Source of the DNA: Bradyrhizobium manausense
Lineage (GTDB): Bacteria > Pseudomonadota > Alphaproteobacteria > Rhizobiales > Xanthobacteraceae
DNA: 64,000 bases
Assembly: GCF_018130615.1 (NCBI RefSeq)
Contig: NZ_JAFCKB010000030.1
Span: 1-64,000 of the forward strand
Reading direction: 5' to 3'
Shown: one piece after another, positions 1 through 8,847 of the stretch
How the letters are laid out: each line of letters opens with the position of its first letter
Position numbering within the stretch: the stretch's first letter is position 1
The notes under the pieces: model-generated
Database searches by the model: none
Seen by the model: only the letters and a program-made list of their open reading frames with translations
What the model was told of the DNA's origin: nothing
Position numbers and translations under genes: made by a program

Positions 1-151
1 AGGAATCACACAAAGTGCCGATTCGGGAATCCCCCAAGGCAACTTCCTGCCAAGAAAGATGTGTGCATGCCCTAGGGCCTTCGCCGGGACGACGGCGGAG
101 TGTTAGGATATACCTGCCTAAATAAGGACGAACGAAGCGATACCTGCCCCC

Positions 152-592
152 ATGAAACCCGCCCTCCTCTCCGCCTGGCAGGCCTGGGCGCTCCTCTCCG
201 CCTGCTTCGCCGCATTGACCGCGATCTTCGCCAAGGTCGGCGTCGAGAACATCAATCCGGACCTCGCGACCTTCATCCGCACCATCGTGGTGCTGCTCGC
301 CTTCTCGGTGCTGCTGCTCTTCACCGGGCAATTCGCCGTACCCTCGGCGGTCTCGTCGAGGACCTGGCTGTTCCTGGTGCTGTCGGGCCTCGCGACCGGC
401 GCGTCGTGGCTGTGCTATTTTCGCGCGCTGAAGCTCGGACCTGCCACGCTGGTGGCGCCGATCGACAAGCTCAGCGTCGTGCTGGTGGCGCTGTTTGCCT
501 TCGCCTTTCTCGGCGAGCGGCCGACCGCGCAGGGCTGGATCGGGATCACCATGATCGGCGCCGGCGCAGTGCTGCTGGCGATCAAGTTTTGA
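152..592 (+). CDS. Short EamA-family (DMT superfamily) transporter
   Basis: Predicted inner-membrane permease of the drug/metabolite transporter superfamily. The 146 residues hold about five hydrophobic helices. A Pro-Ile-Asp-Lys-Leu-Ser segment near residues 103-108 and a Leu-Gly-Glu-Arg-Pro turn precede the last helix, as in the second half of EamA proteins. Standard EamA proteins carry two repeats in about 300 residues, so this single-repeat protein probably works as a dimer. The substrate cannot be inferred. The ATG at 152 is the first Met before helix 1; no good Shine-Dalgarno is visible upstream. It reads in the same direction as the broken MFS gene that follows. Confidence 0.8.
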   Translation: MKPALLSAWQAWALLSACFAALTAIFAKVGVENINPDLATFIRTIVVLLAFSVLLLFTGQFAVPSAVSSRTWLFLVLSGLATGASWLCYFRALKLGPATLVAPIDKLSVVLVALFAFAFLGERPTAQGWIGITMIGAGAVLLAIKF

Positions 593-673
593 CGAGCCCG
601 GCGTGATCAGGGGAACCAAGCCGACATCATGAAGGTTGCTGCCGGGCTATTTGGAGCCTCGATCGAGAGACCG

Positions 674-1956
674 ATGTCGCGCGAGAACCCCGATCAGGCA
701 AGGCAAGCCGGCCGCGCGCTGGATGCGGCCAACTTCTTTCTCGCCGACGTCCGCGACGGGCTCGGCCCCTATCTCGCCGTCTATCTCCTCACCGAGCAGC
801 ATTGGGACGAGGCACGTATCGGCCTCGTGATGTCGATCGCGATCATCGCCGGCATCGTGGCCCAGACACCGGCAGGCGCACTGGTCGATGCGACCCGCGC
901 AAAGCGGCTGGTGATGGCCGTGGCGGCCATCATGGTGACGTTCGCCTCACTGTCGCTGCCCTTGTTTCCAACTTTCCTGGCGGTTGCGATCTCGCAAGGC
1001 ATCGCGCAGGCTGCCGCCGTGGTCTTTCCTCCCGCAATCGCCGCCGTCTCGCTCGGCATCTTCGGCCACGCCGCTTTCACCCGCCGGATCGGCCGCAACG
1101 AGACCTTTAATCACGCCGGCAACGCGGTCGCGGCGGGACTCGCGGGCGTGTTCTCCTCTGGTTCGGCCCGACTGTCGTGTTCTATCTGCTTGGCGCCATG
1201 GCAATCGCGAGCCTCGTCAGCATCCTGGCAATCCCCGCCCGCGCAATCGATCACGATCTCGCCCGCGGGCTGCACGGCGCGGAAACCGACAGCGAACGCG
1301 AGCAGCCATCCGGTCTCGATGTTCTCCTGACCTGCCGGCCTCTGCTCGTCTTTGCGATCTGCGTTCTGTTGTTCCATCTCGCCAACGCGGCGATGCTGCC
1401 GCTGGTTGGGCAGAAGCTGGCGCTGCAGGACAAGAACATGGGTACCAGCCTGATGTCGGCCTGCATCGTCGCGGCGCAACTGGTCATGGTGCCGTTCGCG
1501 ATGCTGGTCGGCGCGAGAGCCGACCGCTGGGGCCACAAGCGCTTCTTTCTCGCCGCGCTCCTGATCTTGCCGATCCGGGGCGCGCTTTACACGCTCTCGG
1601 ATAATCCGTTCTGGCTGGTCGGCGTGCAGTTGCTCGACGGCGTCGGCGCCGGCATTTTTGGCGCGATCTTCCCCGTCATCGTCGCCGACCTCATGCGCAA
1701 CACCGGCCGCTTCAACGTCGCGCAAGGCGCTGTGATCACCGCCCAGAGCATCGGCGCCGCGCTGTCGACGACGCTCGCCGGCTTCGTCGTGGTCGGCGCG
1801 GGCTATGGCGCGGCTTTTATCATCCTCGGCACGATCGCGGCGATCGGCGCCCTGGTCTGCCTCCTCGCTTTGCCCGAGACGCGGCAAGTCGCAGATGAAG
1901 GTTTGCGCCCACAGGGGAAGACAGCGGCGTCGGCTTCCGCTATCGCTGCCGAATAA
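674..1956 (+). pseudogene. MFS transporter gene split by a frameshift
   Basis: Both halves are clearly one major facilitator permease. The first frame (from ATG 674, or ATG 629) gives helices 1-5 with the loop-2/3 pattern Gly-Ala-Leu-Val-Asp-Ala-Thr-Arg-Ala-Lys-Arg. It loses sense after Gly-Val-Phe-Ser at 1145-1156. The second frame picks up as Trp-Phe-Gly-Pro-Thr-Val-Val-Phe-Tyr from 1159 and continues through six or more helices to the stop at 1954-1956. Joining the frames needs one base added (or two removed) within about 1154-1160, in the run ctcctctgg. The joined protein would be about 427 residues, a normal MFS length. Either a real inactivating indel or a sequencing error. Confidence 0.8.
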
Positions 1957-1980
1957 CCCCATTTCAGCATAGGATTGAAC

Positions 1981-3231
1981 GTGCCGTCTGACGCCATCTG
2001 GGCCTGGAGCATCATCGTCGCCGCGACCGCCGGCGTCATCATCCGCCCTTTTCGCCTGCCCGAGGCGATCTGGGCCGTGCTCGGCGCCGCTGCGCTGGTC
2101 TTGCTCGGCTTCCTGCCATGGGAGGATGCGGTCACCGGAATCGAGAAAGGCATCGACGTCTATCTCTTCCTGATCGGCATGATGCTGATCGCCGAGCTGG
2201 CGCGGCTTGAAGGGCTGTTCGACTATCTCGCAGCGCTTGCGGTGGAATATGCCGCAGGCTCGCCGCAGCGGCTGTTCCTGCTGATCTATATCGTCGGCAC
2301 GGTCGTCACCGTGCTACTCTCCAACGATGCCACCGCGATCGTGCTGACGCCCGCCGTCTATGCCGCAACGCGCGCCGCCGGCGCCAAGCCGTTGCCCTAT
2401 CTCTTCGTGTGCGCCTTCATCGCCAACGCCGCGAGCTTCGTGCTGCCGATCTCCAACCCCGCCAATCTCGTCGTGTTCGGCGCGCACATGCCGCAGCTGA
2501 CAGAGTGGCTGCGCCTGTTCGCCCTACCCTCGGCGGCCGCGATCCTGCTCACCTACATCGTGCTGCGCCTGACCCAGCATCGCGCTCTGAAGGAGGAGAC
2601 CATCGCGCGCAGGGTGCCGCATCCAAAGCTTGGCCGCGGCGGCAAGCTGACGGCGGTCGGCATCATCGCCATCGGCATCGTGCTGGTCACGGCCTCGGCA
2701 CTCGATAAGCAGTTGGGCCTGCCGACCTTCATCTGCGGCGTGGTCACGGCCGCCATCGTGCTGCTGATCAACCGCCAATCGCCATTTCCCGTGCTGCGCG
2801 GTGTCTCCTGGAGCGTGCTGCCGCTGGTCGGCGGTCTCTTCGTAATGGTGGAGGCGCTGGTGAAGACCGGCGTGATCGGTCAGCTCAGCGCGCTCTTGCA
2901 CCAGGCCGTTGAGCAATCCGTCTCGAAAGCCGCCTGGAGCGTCGGCATCGCCACCGCGATTGCCGACAACATCGCCAACAACCTGCCCGTCGGTCTCGTC
3001 GCGGGCTCGGTTGCCGCCAGCGATCATCTGCCCGCCTCCGTCGTCAGCGCCATCCTGATCGGCGTCGATCTCGGGCCTAATCTGTCGGTAACAGGCTCGC
3101 TCGCCACCATTCTCTGGCTGGTCGCGCTGCGGCGGGAGAAGATCGAGGTCGGCGCCTGGCCATTTCTCAAGCTCGGCCTGCTGGTCACGCCGCCTGCCTT
3201 GATAGCCGCGCTGGCGGCCGCCATCCGGTAA
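1981..3231 (+). CDS. ArsB/SLC13-type anion permease
   Basis: Multi-pass inner-membrane permease of the ion-transporter superfamily that includes ArsB arsenite pumps and SLC13 carriers. The 416 residues contain about eleven hydrophobic segments. The conserved half-repeat signatures are Leu-Leu-Ser-Asn-Asp-Ala-Thr-Ala-Ile near residue 110 and Ala-Asp-Asn-Ile-Ala-Asn-Asn-Leu-Pro near residue 320, with Pro-Ile-Ser-Asn-Pro-Ala-Asn-Leu between. GTG 1981 is preferred because AGGA at 1971-1974 lies 6 bases upstream; TTG 1975 is the alternative. No arsR, arsC or arsA is adjacent, so arsenite may not be the substrate. Confidence 0.82.
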   Translation: MPSDAIWAWSIIVAATAGVIIRPFRLPEAIWAVLGAAALVLLGFLPWEDAVTGIEKGIDVYLFLIGMMLIAELARLEGLFDYLAALAVEYAAGSPQRLFLLIYIVGTVVTVLLSNDATAIVLTPAVYAATRAAGAKPLPYLFVCAFIANAASFVLPISNPANLVVFGAHMPQLTEWLRLFALPSAAAILLTYIVLRLTQHRALKEETIARRVPHPKLGRGGKLTAVGIIAIGIVLVTASALDKQLGLPTFICGVVTAAIVLLINRQSPFPVLRGVSWSVLPLVGGLFVMVEALVKTGVIGQLSALLHQAVEQSVSKAAWSVGIATAIADNIANNLPVGLVAGSVAASDHLPASVVSAILIGVDLGPNLSVTGSLATILWLVALRREKIEVGAWPFLKLGLLVTPPALIAALAAAIR

Positions 3232-3328
3232 TCGCGCGCAATTTGCGGCGCATCAATGTGGCCGGCAAAGCCTAACCTATACTCCTTTCCGTCGCGCAGC
3301 CTCATAGGGCGCGGCAAGGAGGTCTATC

Positions 3329-3556
3329 GTGCAGATCCAGTCAAAGGCATTGCCGCAGAGTTTTTCCCTGCGTCGCGCGTTGCTCGGCTTCAGCGAGCCG
3401 GGCGAATCATCCCATCCGATGCTCGTCTTTACGGCCGTGGTGCTGTTGGCCCTGTTCGCCATCGTGCAGATCGACCTGCACAGCGCCCAGCTTCAGGCCA
3501 TCGGCCTGCTCGGCCAGGCGGCGACCGGGATTGATCCCGTGTTCATGAGCCCATAG
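3329..3556 (+). CDS. Small single-span membrane protein
   Basis: A 75-residue protein of unknown function. The GTG start at 3329 follows a strong Shine-Dalgarno (AAGGAGG at about 3315-3321), which is the main reason for accepting it. One hydrophobic helix lies at about residues 31-46 (Met-Leu-Val-Phe-Thr-Ala-Val-Val-Leu-Leu). The N-terminus is basic, so it probably sits inside. It lies tail-to-tail with the TRAP permease gene on the other strand, 26 bases apart. No domain recognised. Confidence 0.6.
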   Translation: MQIQSKALPQSFSLRRALLGFSEPGESSHPMLVFTAVVLLALFAIVQIDLHSAQLQAIGLLGQAATGIDPVFMSP

Positions 3557-3582
3557 GGCACGACGGTTCGCCGAGCGGCGCC

Positions 3583-5463
3583 TTAGTACCCCAGCGCCCT
3601 CGGTAGCGCCGTGCTGATCTCCGGGACAAAAGCGATCAGGAGCAGGCAGAGGAAGAGTATTCCGAGATATTTCAATATCGGCACGATGGTGTCTTCGAGC
3701 CGCACACCGCCGATGAGGCACGCACCGTAAAGGCCGAGACCGAGCGGTGGCGCGAATAGTCCGATTCCCATGCCGACGACAAGGATGACGCCGTAGTGGA
3801 GGGAATCGATGCCGAGTTGCCGAGCAACGGGCATCAGCAGCGGCGCGAAGATGATCAGCGCGGCGGCTCCCTCCAGAACAGATCCCATCACGATCAAGAT
3901 CAGAATGGACAGAAGGAGAAAAACCCATCGTCCGTGCTGGGCGGTCAAGGCAACCAGGAGATCCGCAATCGCATGCGGGATCTGCTGAAGGGTCAGCACA
4001 TAAGCGAGGCTCTGAGCAGCCGCCACGATGAACAGAACCATCCCCGAGCGCACGGCGGCGTGCCGCATCACCGAGCCGACTGCCGTCCAGGTCATCTCCC
4101 GGAACAAGACCCACCCCACCGCGAGTGCATAGACGACCGCAAAGGCAGAAATCTCCGTCGCGGTCGCAAACCCCGATCGGTAGCCGCCGAAAATCAGCAC
4201 GATCAGACCGAATGCCGCAAAGCCGCTGGTCGCCATGCTGGCCATCGACTCGCCCCCTGCCCCGACGATCGCCGCCTGGGTCGTGCGACGCCCCGCGACA
4301 ATAGAAACGAGAATGAGCGCCAGCGCCATCAACGCCGAGGGCAGCAGGCCGGCCATGAACAGTCCGCCGATCGACAAATTCGCGACGAAACCAAGAATGA
4401 TGAGATTCACACACGGAGGAATGGTCTCGGCCATCACCGCCGAGGCCGCGAGCAGAGCGACCGCATCGCCGGGCTTCTGCCCGGATTTGCGCGCAGCCGG
4501 CACCAAGACAGAACCGACGGCCGCGATGTCAGCCATCTTCGAGCCGGAGATGCCGGAAAAGATGACCATCGCGAGAACCATCACGACGTCGAGACCGCCA
4601 CGGATTCGGCCAGCGCCTCTCTGCAGAAGCGAGATCAAGCGAACGGACATGCCGTTCGCCTCCATCAAATAGCCGACCAGGATGAAGAACGGGACAGCAA
4701 GCAACACAAAATTGTCGATGCCGCGCGCCATCTGCTGGGCAAGAAATTGGCCGGGCAACATGTCGCCGCACCAGACAAAAACGAGCGCGGAAAGTGCCAG
4801 GACGAAAGCGATGGCGACGTTGGCCATCAGCGATGCAACGAAGACCAGCCCCATGATCCATGGCAACCCGGGCGTGGTGTCGGGTGCGAGCGACAGCCAC
4901 GCCGTCCAGATGGCGGCCAGGATTGCGTAGCCGATAAGTGCCGCGACCGTATCCCGCCGGCGGAAGCGCAGGCAGGTATCGATCGCGAAGAGCGTCATGG
5001 CCGCCGTCGCAACGCATAGCGGAGCGAAGAAGACTTCCTGCGGAAGCCCAGCCCCGACCGTCTGGCCTGCCGTTTCAATCAGCAGTTGAGTTGCGTAGCA
5101 GAACGACGCAGCCGCGATGAGCACAACAAGCGCAGCCACCGCGGCATCGACCTGCTCACGTCGGCGGGGCCTGAGCCGATCGACAAAGAAAGTCACGCCG
5201 GCATTGTCGCCGCGCGCCAAAGCCGCGGCTGCGCCGAGAAAGGTCACGGCGAGGAGCAGCGCCCGCGCAACGTCGTCGCTCCACTCGACTGGCGTGTCGA
5301 ACAAGTGGCGGGCCAGGACCGAACCGACAACGACAAGAAGATCGGCTGCGAGCAGAGCCGTTGCGGTCCATTCAAGAGCGAGCAGCAGGCCCTTCATGAA
5401 GGCCGGCCAGACGCCTCCGACTGCGAGCCCCCCGGCTCGCTCCACCGTGACAGGCGTTGTCAT
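3583..5463 (-). CDS. TRAP transporter fused permease (DctQ-DctM)
   Basis: Membrane component of a tripartite ATP-independent periplasmic (TRAP) transporter, driving sodium-coupled uptake of an organic or sugar acid. Residues 1 to about 170 form the four-helix DctQ part (Glu-Trp-Ser-Asp-Asp-Val-Ala-Arg motif near residue 60). Residues from about 195 form the DctM part, with Phe-Ser-Gly-Ile-Ser-Gly-Ser-Lys and Glu-Thr-Ile-Pro-Pro-Cys motifs typical of the large subunit. The two subunits are usually separate genes, and fusion is a known variant. It starts 3 bases after the stop of the binding-protein gene, so the two are co-translated. Last gene of the leftward sugar-acid operon. Confidence 0.93.
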   Translation of the reverse strand: MTTPVTVERAGGLAVGGVWPAFMKGLLLALEWTATALLAADLLVVVGSVLARHLFDTPVEWSDDVARALLLAVTFLGAAAALARGDNAGVTFFVDRLRPRRREQVDAAVAALVVLIAAASFCYATQLLIETAGQTVGAGLPQEVFFAPLCVATAAMTLFAIDTCLRFRRRDTVAALIGYAILAAIWTAWLSLAPDTTPGLPWIMGLVFVASLMANVAIAFVLALSALVFVWCGDMLPGQFLAQQMARGIDNFVLLAVPFFILVGYLMEANGMSVRLISLLQRGAGRIRGGLDVVMVLAMVIFSGISGSKMADIAAVGSVLVPAARKSGQKPGDAVALLAASAVMAETIPPCVNLIILGFVANLSIGGLFMAGLLPSALMALALILVSIVAGRRTTQAAIVGAGGESMASMATSGFAAFGLIVLIFGGYRSGFATATEISAFAVVYALAVGWVLFREMTWTAVGSVMRHAAVRSGMVLFIVAAAQSLAYVLTLQQIPHAIADLLVALTAQHGRWVFLLLSILILIVMGSVLEGAAALIIFAPLLMPVARQLGIDSLHYGVILVVGMGIGLFAPPLGLGLYGACLIGGVRLEDTIVPILKYLGILFLCLLLIAFVPEISTALPRALGY

Positions 5464-5466
5464 CCA

Positions 5467-6477
5467 TCACCCGTTTTCGGTTTGACGGATCGCATCCAGC
5501 AACGGCTTCGCGGCGGGCGTCCGGTCGGCGAAGCGATCCCACATCGGTCGAACGTGGTCCCGGAACGCGTTACGATCACACTCCGCAATGGTCACGCCGA
5601 GCTTTTTCAACTCCGCCATGGCGTCGGCCTCAATCTGACCGGCCCTGGCGAAGTGTTCATCCGTGGCCTGCTGGACGGCCTTGACCAGCCCATCACGCTG
5701 CGCCGCCGGTAGTTTGGTCATGGTGCGGTCGCTGATGAAAGCGCCGAAAGGCGTGTGGATGTGCCTGGTCAGCGTGAAGTTCTTGGCGGTTTCATAGAAC
5801 TTCGCGGAGATGATTGTCGGAGCGTCGTGCTCCAGCCCATCGATCACTCCGGCCTGGAGGCCGGTGTAGATCTCGCCGAATGCCATCGGCGTTGCAGCAG
5901 CCCCCATGAGTTTGACGGTCTCCGTCACGACAGGGTTCGGAAGGCATCGTATCTTCTTGCCAGCGAGTTCCGCAGGATCCTTGAACGCGAACTTCGTCAT
6001 GAAGTTTCGCGCCCCGAGATTCCGTCCCCAGGCGGGGAAATGCACACCGGCCTTCTTCACCAGGAGCTGTCGCACGGCATCGCCCGCGGGTGACGCTGCT
6101 ACTCTCCGCACATGGTCATAGTCCTGGAAGATATAGCCGAGATCGAACGCGCCGATCTCGGGCACGACGTTGGTCCAGATCGGCGTGCCGACGAGCATCA
6201 TGTCGACCACGCCGGATTTCACCTGGTTGACGACATCAGCCTCCTGACCAAGCTGATTGTCAGGGAAGAACTGCGTCGCAAGCTGGCCGTCGGTCGTCTC
6301 CTTCAGCCGCGACAGGAAGAGATCATACCAGATCCGCGCCGCCGAAAATTTCGGATCATTTGGAAATGACGTCGAAACCTTAAGCGCCGTGGCGGCCGCA
6401 GCCCGCCCGATCAGGGTTGGAGCTGCGAGTCCTCCTGCGATCCCCGCCAAAATCACGCGGCGCGAAAACTTGGTCAT
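5467..6477 (-). CDS. TRAP transporter substrate-binding protein (DctP family)
   Basis: Periplasmic solute receptor of the TRAP system. The 336-residue protein starts at ATG 6477, preceded by GGAGGGGAG, and has a twin-arginine-like export signal (Ser-Arg-Arg-Val-Ile-Leu-Ala-Gly, ending Ala-Ala-Ala-Ala). The DctP fold is recognisable: Ser-Thr-Ser-Phe-Pro-Asn-Asp after the signal, the ligand-contact region with Lys-Ile-Arg-Cys-Leu-Pro-Asn-Pro (about residue 175), and Gln-Ala-Gly-Val-Ile-Asp-Gly-Leu-Glu (about residue 210). The conserved Arg of the Lys-Ile-Arg motif normally binds a ligand carboxylate. Located between the MFS gene and the fused permease; the sugar-acid enzymes across the divergent promoter suggest an aldonate-type ligand. 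Confidence 0.93.
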   Translation of the reverse strand: MTKFSRRVILAGIAGGLAAPTLIGRAAAATALKVSTSFPNDPKFSAARIWYDLFLSRLKETTDGQLATQFFPDNQLGQEADVVNQVKSGVVDMMLVGTPIWTNVVPEIGAFDLGYIFQDYDHVRRVAASPAGDAVRQLLVKKAGVHFPAWGRNLGARNFMTKFAFKDPAELAGKKIRCLPNPVVTETVKLMGAAATPMAFGEIYTGLQAGVIDGLEHDAPTIISAKFYETAKNFTLTRHIHTPFGAFISDRTMTKLPAAQRDGLVKAVQQATDEHFARAGQIEADAMAELKKLGVTIAECDRNAFRDHVRPMWDRFADRTPAAKPLLDAIRQTENG

Positions 6478-6515
6478 GATGTCTCCCCTCCAGTTTGTTA
6501 TTGAGCGTTGTCCGC

Positions 6516-7880
6516 TCAGTCGTTCTCGTAGCCGTAGACTTCCGGCAGGATGAAGATTGCGGCGAGCAATCCGATCAGCGGGAAAATCGCGACAAAGAGC
6601 GTGGCGTTGGCCTGACCAATCGCGGCGAACAGCGACGGGAACAGGAAGATCGCCAGGAACGACGGCAGCTTCACGAACATGTAGGCGAAGCCGCTGGCGG
6701 TGCCGCGATACTTGGGCTTGGCGACCATGGTCGGGATCGTCATGCAGTTGGAAGCGTCCCAGTAATGCCCCCACAACATGGCGGCGGCGGCGAACGGCAG
6801 CAGGATCTTGTTGTCGGTGTAGAGCGCAAAGGCCGCGACGAGCAGTGAGACCAGCACAATCGAGAAGCCCGCGATCGAGATGCCGCGATGGCCGATCTTC
6901 GGTGTCAACAAGGGTCCGACCCAGCCCGACAGTCCGGCGAAGGCAAACAGCGCCATCGTCACCAGATTGTTGCCGAGAATGGACGACACGCCAACCATGG
7001 CGAACAGCACCGGCAGGTAGAACGCGAAGGTCGAGAACTCGCTCGCTTGCATGAAACAGGCAATCCAGCCGTAGACCGTCGCGCGCCAACGGATCGGGTC
7101 CTGCTTGAGGTCGGCGAGGAAGGCGCGAGTCGATACCTTCGGCATCACGACATCCTGGTCGGGCAGCATGGCGAGATCGTCGTTGAACATCTCGCGCGCG
7201 ACCTGCTTGGCTTCGCGATAGCGCCCCTTCTGAACCAACCACACGGCCGTCTCCGGCACATCGTGACGCATGATCAGGATGATCAGCGCCGGCAGGGCAC
7301 CGAGGCCGAGCGTCACGCGCCACAGCGTCTCGTGATGGATGTCGAGCAGCAGGAAGATCACGATGACGCCGATGGTCAGCACCTCGCCGACGGCGAACAT
7401 GAACTGCCAGCGGTTGCCCATGACCTCGCGCTCACCCTTGGCCATGGATTCCATGATGTAGGTGTAGCCGGTCGAAATATCCGAGCCGAGCGGGATGCCG
7501 AGCAGGAAGCGGATCACGACGAGCCATGTGACGTTGGGCACGAAGGCCTGCGCCAGCGCCAGAATGATGAACATCACCATCGTCACCAGGAACATGACGC
7601 GGCGGCCGATCTTGTCCGACAGCCAGCCGCCGAGCAGCGCGCCGATCAGGGCGCCGCCTTGCGTCCCTGCTGCGGCGAGGCCCAGCATCAGCGGATCGGG
7701 ATTGTATTGTTCCTTGATGAAGATCAGCACGAAAGCGATCGAATAGAGATCCCAGGCCTCGACCAGGATCGAGGCCATCATCAGCCAGCCGACCTTGTTG
7801 CCCTTGGGACTGTAGTTCGTGATGAGGTAGCGGACCGCAGCTTCGCTCGCCGTCGGTTGTGGCACAGCCATCGTTGACAT
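6516..7880 (-). CDS. MFS permease, sugar-acid locus
   Basis: Twelve-helix major facilitator permease of 454 residues. ATG 7880 is chosen because AGGGAGGA lies about 8 bases upstream; a longer frame to 7937 lacks such a site. Signatures include Gly-Gly-Trp-Leu-Ser-Asp-Lys-Ile-Gly-Arg-Arg in loop 2/3, Arg-Phe-Leu-Leu-Gly-Ile-Pro-Leu-Gly-Ser-Asp in helix 4, and Pro-Glu-Thr-Ala after helix 6, as in sugar/organic-acid porters. It lies between the GntR gene (26 bases) and the TRAP binding protein (38 bases), so the operon encodes two unrelated uptake systems. The exact substrate is unknown, probably a sugar acid. Confidence 0.9.
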   Translation of the reverse strand: MSTMAVPQPTASEAAVRYLITNYSPKGNKVGWLMMASILVEAWDLYSIAFVLIFIKEQYNPDPLMLGLAAAGTQGGALIGALLGGWLSDKIGRRVMFLVTMVMFIILALAQAFVPNVTWLVVIRFLLGIPLGSDISTGYTYIMESMAKGEREVMGNRWQFMFAVGEVLTIGVIVIFLLLDIHHETLWRVTLGLGALPALIILIMRHDVPETAVWLVQKGRYREAKQVAREMFNDDLAMLPDQDVVMPKVSTRAFLADLKQDPIRWRATVYGWIACFMQASEFSTFAFYLPVLFAMVGVSSILGNNLVTMALFAFAGLSGWVGPLLTPKIGHRGISIAGFSIVLVSLLVAAFALYTDNKILLPFAAAAMLWGHYWDASNCMTIPTMVAKPKYRGTASGFAYMFVKLPSFLAIFLFPSLFAAIGQANATLFVAIFPLIGLLAAIFILPEVYGYEND

Positions 7881-7906
7881 ATATTTTGTCCTCCCTTCAG
7901 AATTTT

Positions 7907-8674
7907 TTACGTGCCAAGCAGCGGCTCGATGCTGCAATCGAGCAGGCGCGGATCGATCCCCGCCTCCATGCCGACGAAGATCGAATCCATGAAATCGATG
8001 AGGGCATCGCTCGCCTTCACCGCGTCCTCGACGCGACGACCGGCAACTGCGGCCAGGATGGCGAGATGATGATCGATCGTACCTGACAGATCCGTCTGTC
8101 CCGGCATGAAGCGGTGATGAATGTAGCCGATGCGGCGATACAGCGTGTGCAGCGGCCGCAGCGTATGCACCAGGAACGGTTCACCCGCCGCCTCCAGCAC
8201 CAGCACATCGATGCGGCGGTCGATGCTGTTGAACTCGTCGAGGGTCAGGGTGGCGCGGCGCTCGCGCAGCACACGTTCGATATGGAGCGCCTGATTGCGA
8301 TGCGAGAGGCTGGCGCGATCGGCCGCGAGGCGGATCACGAAACGCTCCATGTCGCGCCGCAAGCCCAGCAGCATGCGCTCGCGCGCAAGATCGATCGGCG
8401 CGATGTGCAGCCCATGGCGGGGCCGGATGATGATGAGCGTGTCGGCGGAGAGACGATTGACGGCGTGATGCACCGGCGTACGGCCGAAGCCGGTGATCTG
8501 CTGCAATTCCAGCATGGTCATGAACTGGCCGGGCTTGAGCTCGCAATGAACCAGGAGCTCCTCGATCTTCTGATAGGCCAGCTCGAAGAAATTGAGACGG
8601 TTGCGCCGCGAGGGCCTGCCCTCGCCGCCGTCCTCGTTCCTCACAACCTCGAGCGTGCGCTTACGCCGTGCCAT
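7907..8674 (-). CDS. GntR/FadR-family transcriptional regulator
   Basis: DNA-binding regulator of 255 residues. The N-terminal winged helix (about residues 28-95) has the GntR pattern Leu-Lys-Pro-Gly-Gln-Phe, then Thr-Gly-Phe-Gly-Arg-Thr-Pro-Val-His-His-Ala in the recognition helix. The C-terminal all-helical domain (about 105-250) is of the FCD type that binds carboxylated ligands, with Asp, His and His residues where the family places its metal site (Asp-His-His-Leu near residue 205). It is the first gene of the leftward operon and faces the dehydratase gene across a 173-base promoter region. It most likely represses both arms until a sugar acid is present. Confidence 0.92.
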   Translation of the reverse strand: MARRKRTLEVVRNEDGGEGRPSRRNRLNFFELAYQKIEELLVHCELKPGQFMTMLELQQITGFGRTPVHHAVNRLSADTLIIIRPRHGLHIAPIDLARERMLLGLRRDMERFVIRLAADRASLSHRNQALHIERVLRERRATLTLDEFNSIDRRIDVLVLEAAGEPFLVHTLRPLHTLYRRIGYIHHRFMPGQTDLSGTIDHHLAILAAVAGRRVEDAVKASDALIDFMDSIFVGMEAGIDPRLLDCSIEPLLGT

Positions 8675-8720
8675 GCATGCCTCCCTTGGGCCACGCTGTC
8701 GTTGCAGAGCGGCGCCGTAT

Positions 8721-8757
8721 TTGTGATATCCTTAAAACATGTTGTGATATATTACAA
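8721..8757. promoter_or_regulatory. Candidate operator pair for the GntR regulator
   Basis: TTGTGATAT occurs at 8721-8729 and again at 8742-8750, spaced 21 bases, two helical turns. The second copy continues into TTGTGATATATTACAA (8742-8757), a 16-base palindrome with a single mismatched pair. Position between divergent genes and symmetry fit an FCD-type GntR dimer site. Assignment to this regulator is inference. Confidence 0.6.
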
Positions 8758-8847
8758 GCGGGCGTAAGACTTCTCCATGGCCCGCGGCATGCTGCGGCGC
8801 GAAATGAAGACAAGCAGGCCGAGAGCCTGTCATGGGAGGAAATGGCC

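Noticed and set aside
3796-5019. A 407-codon plus-strand frame opposite the TRAP permease
   Set aside because: Highly polar, charge-rich shadow of a membrane-protein gene; no ribosome site or recognisable domain.
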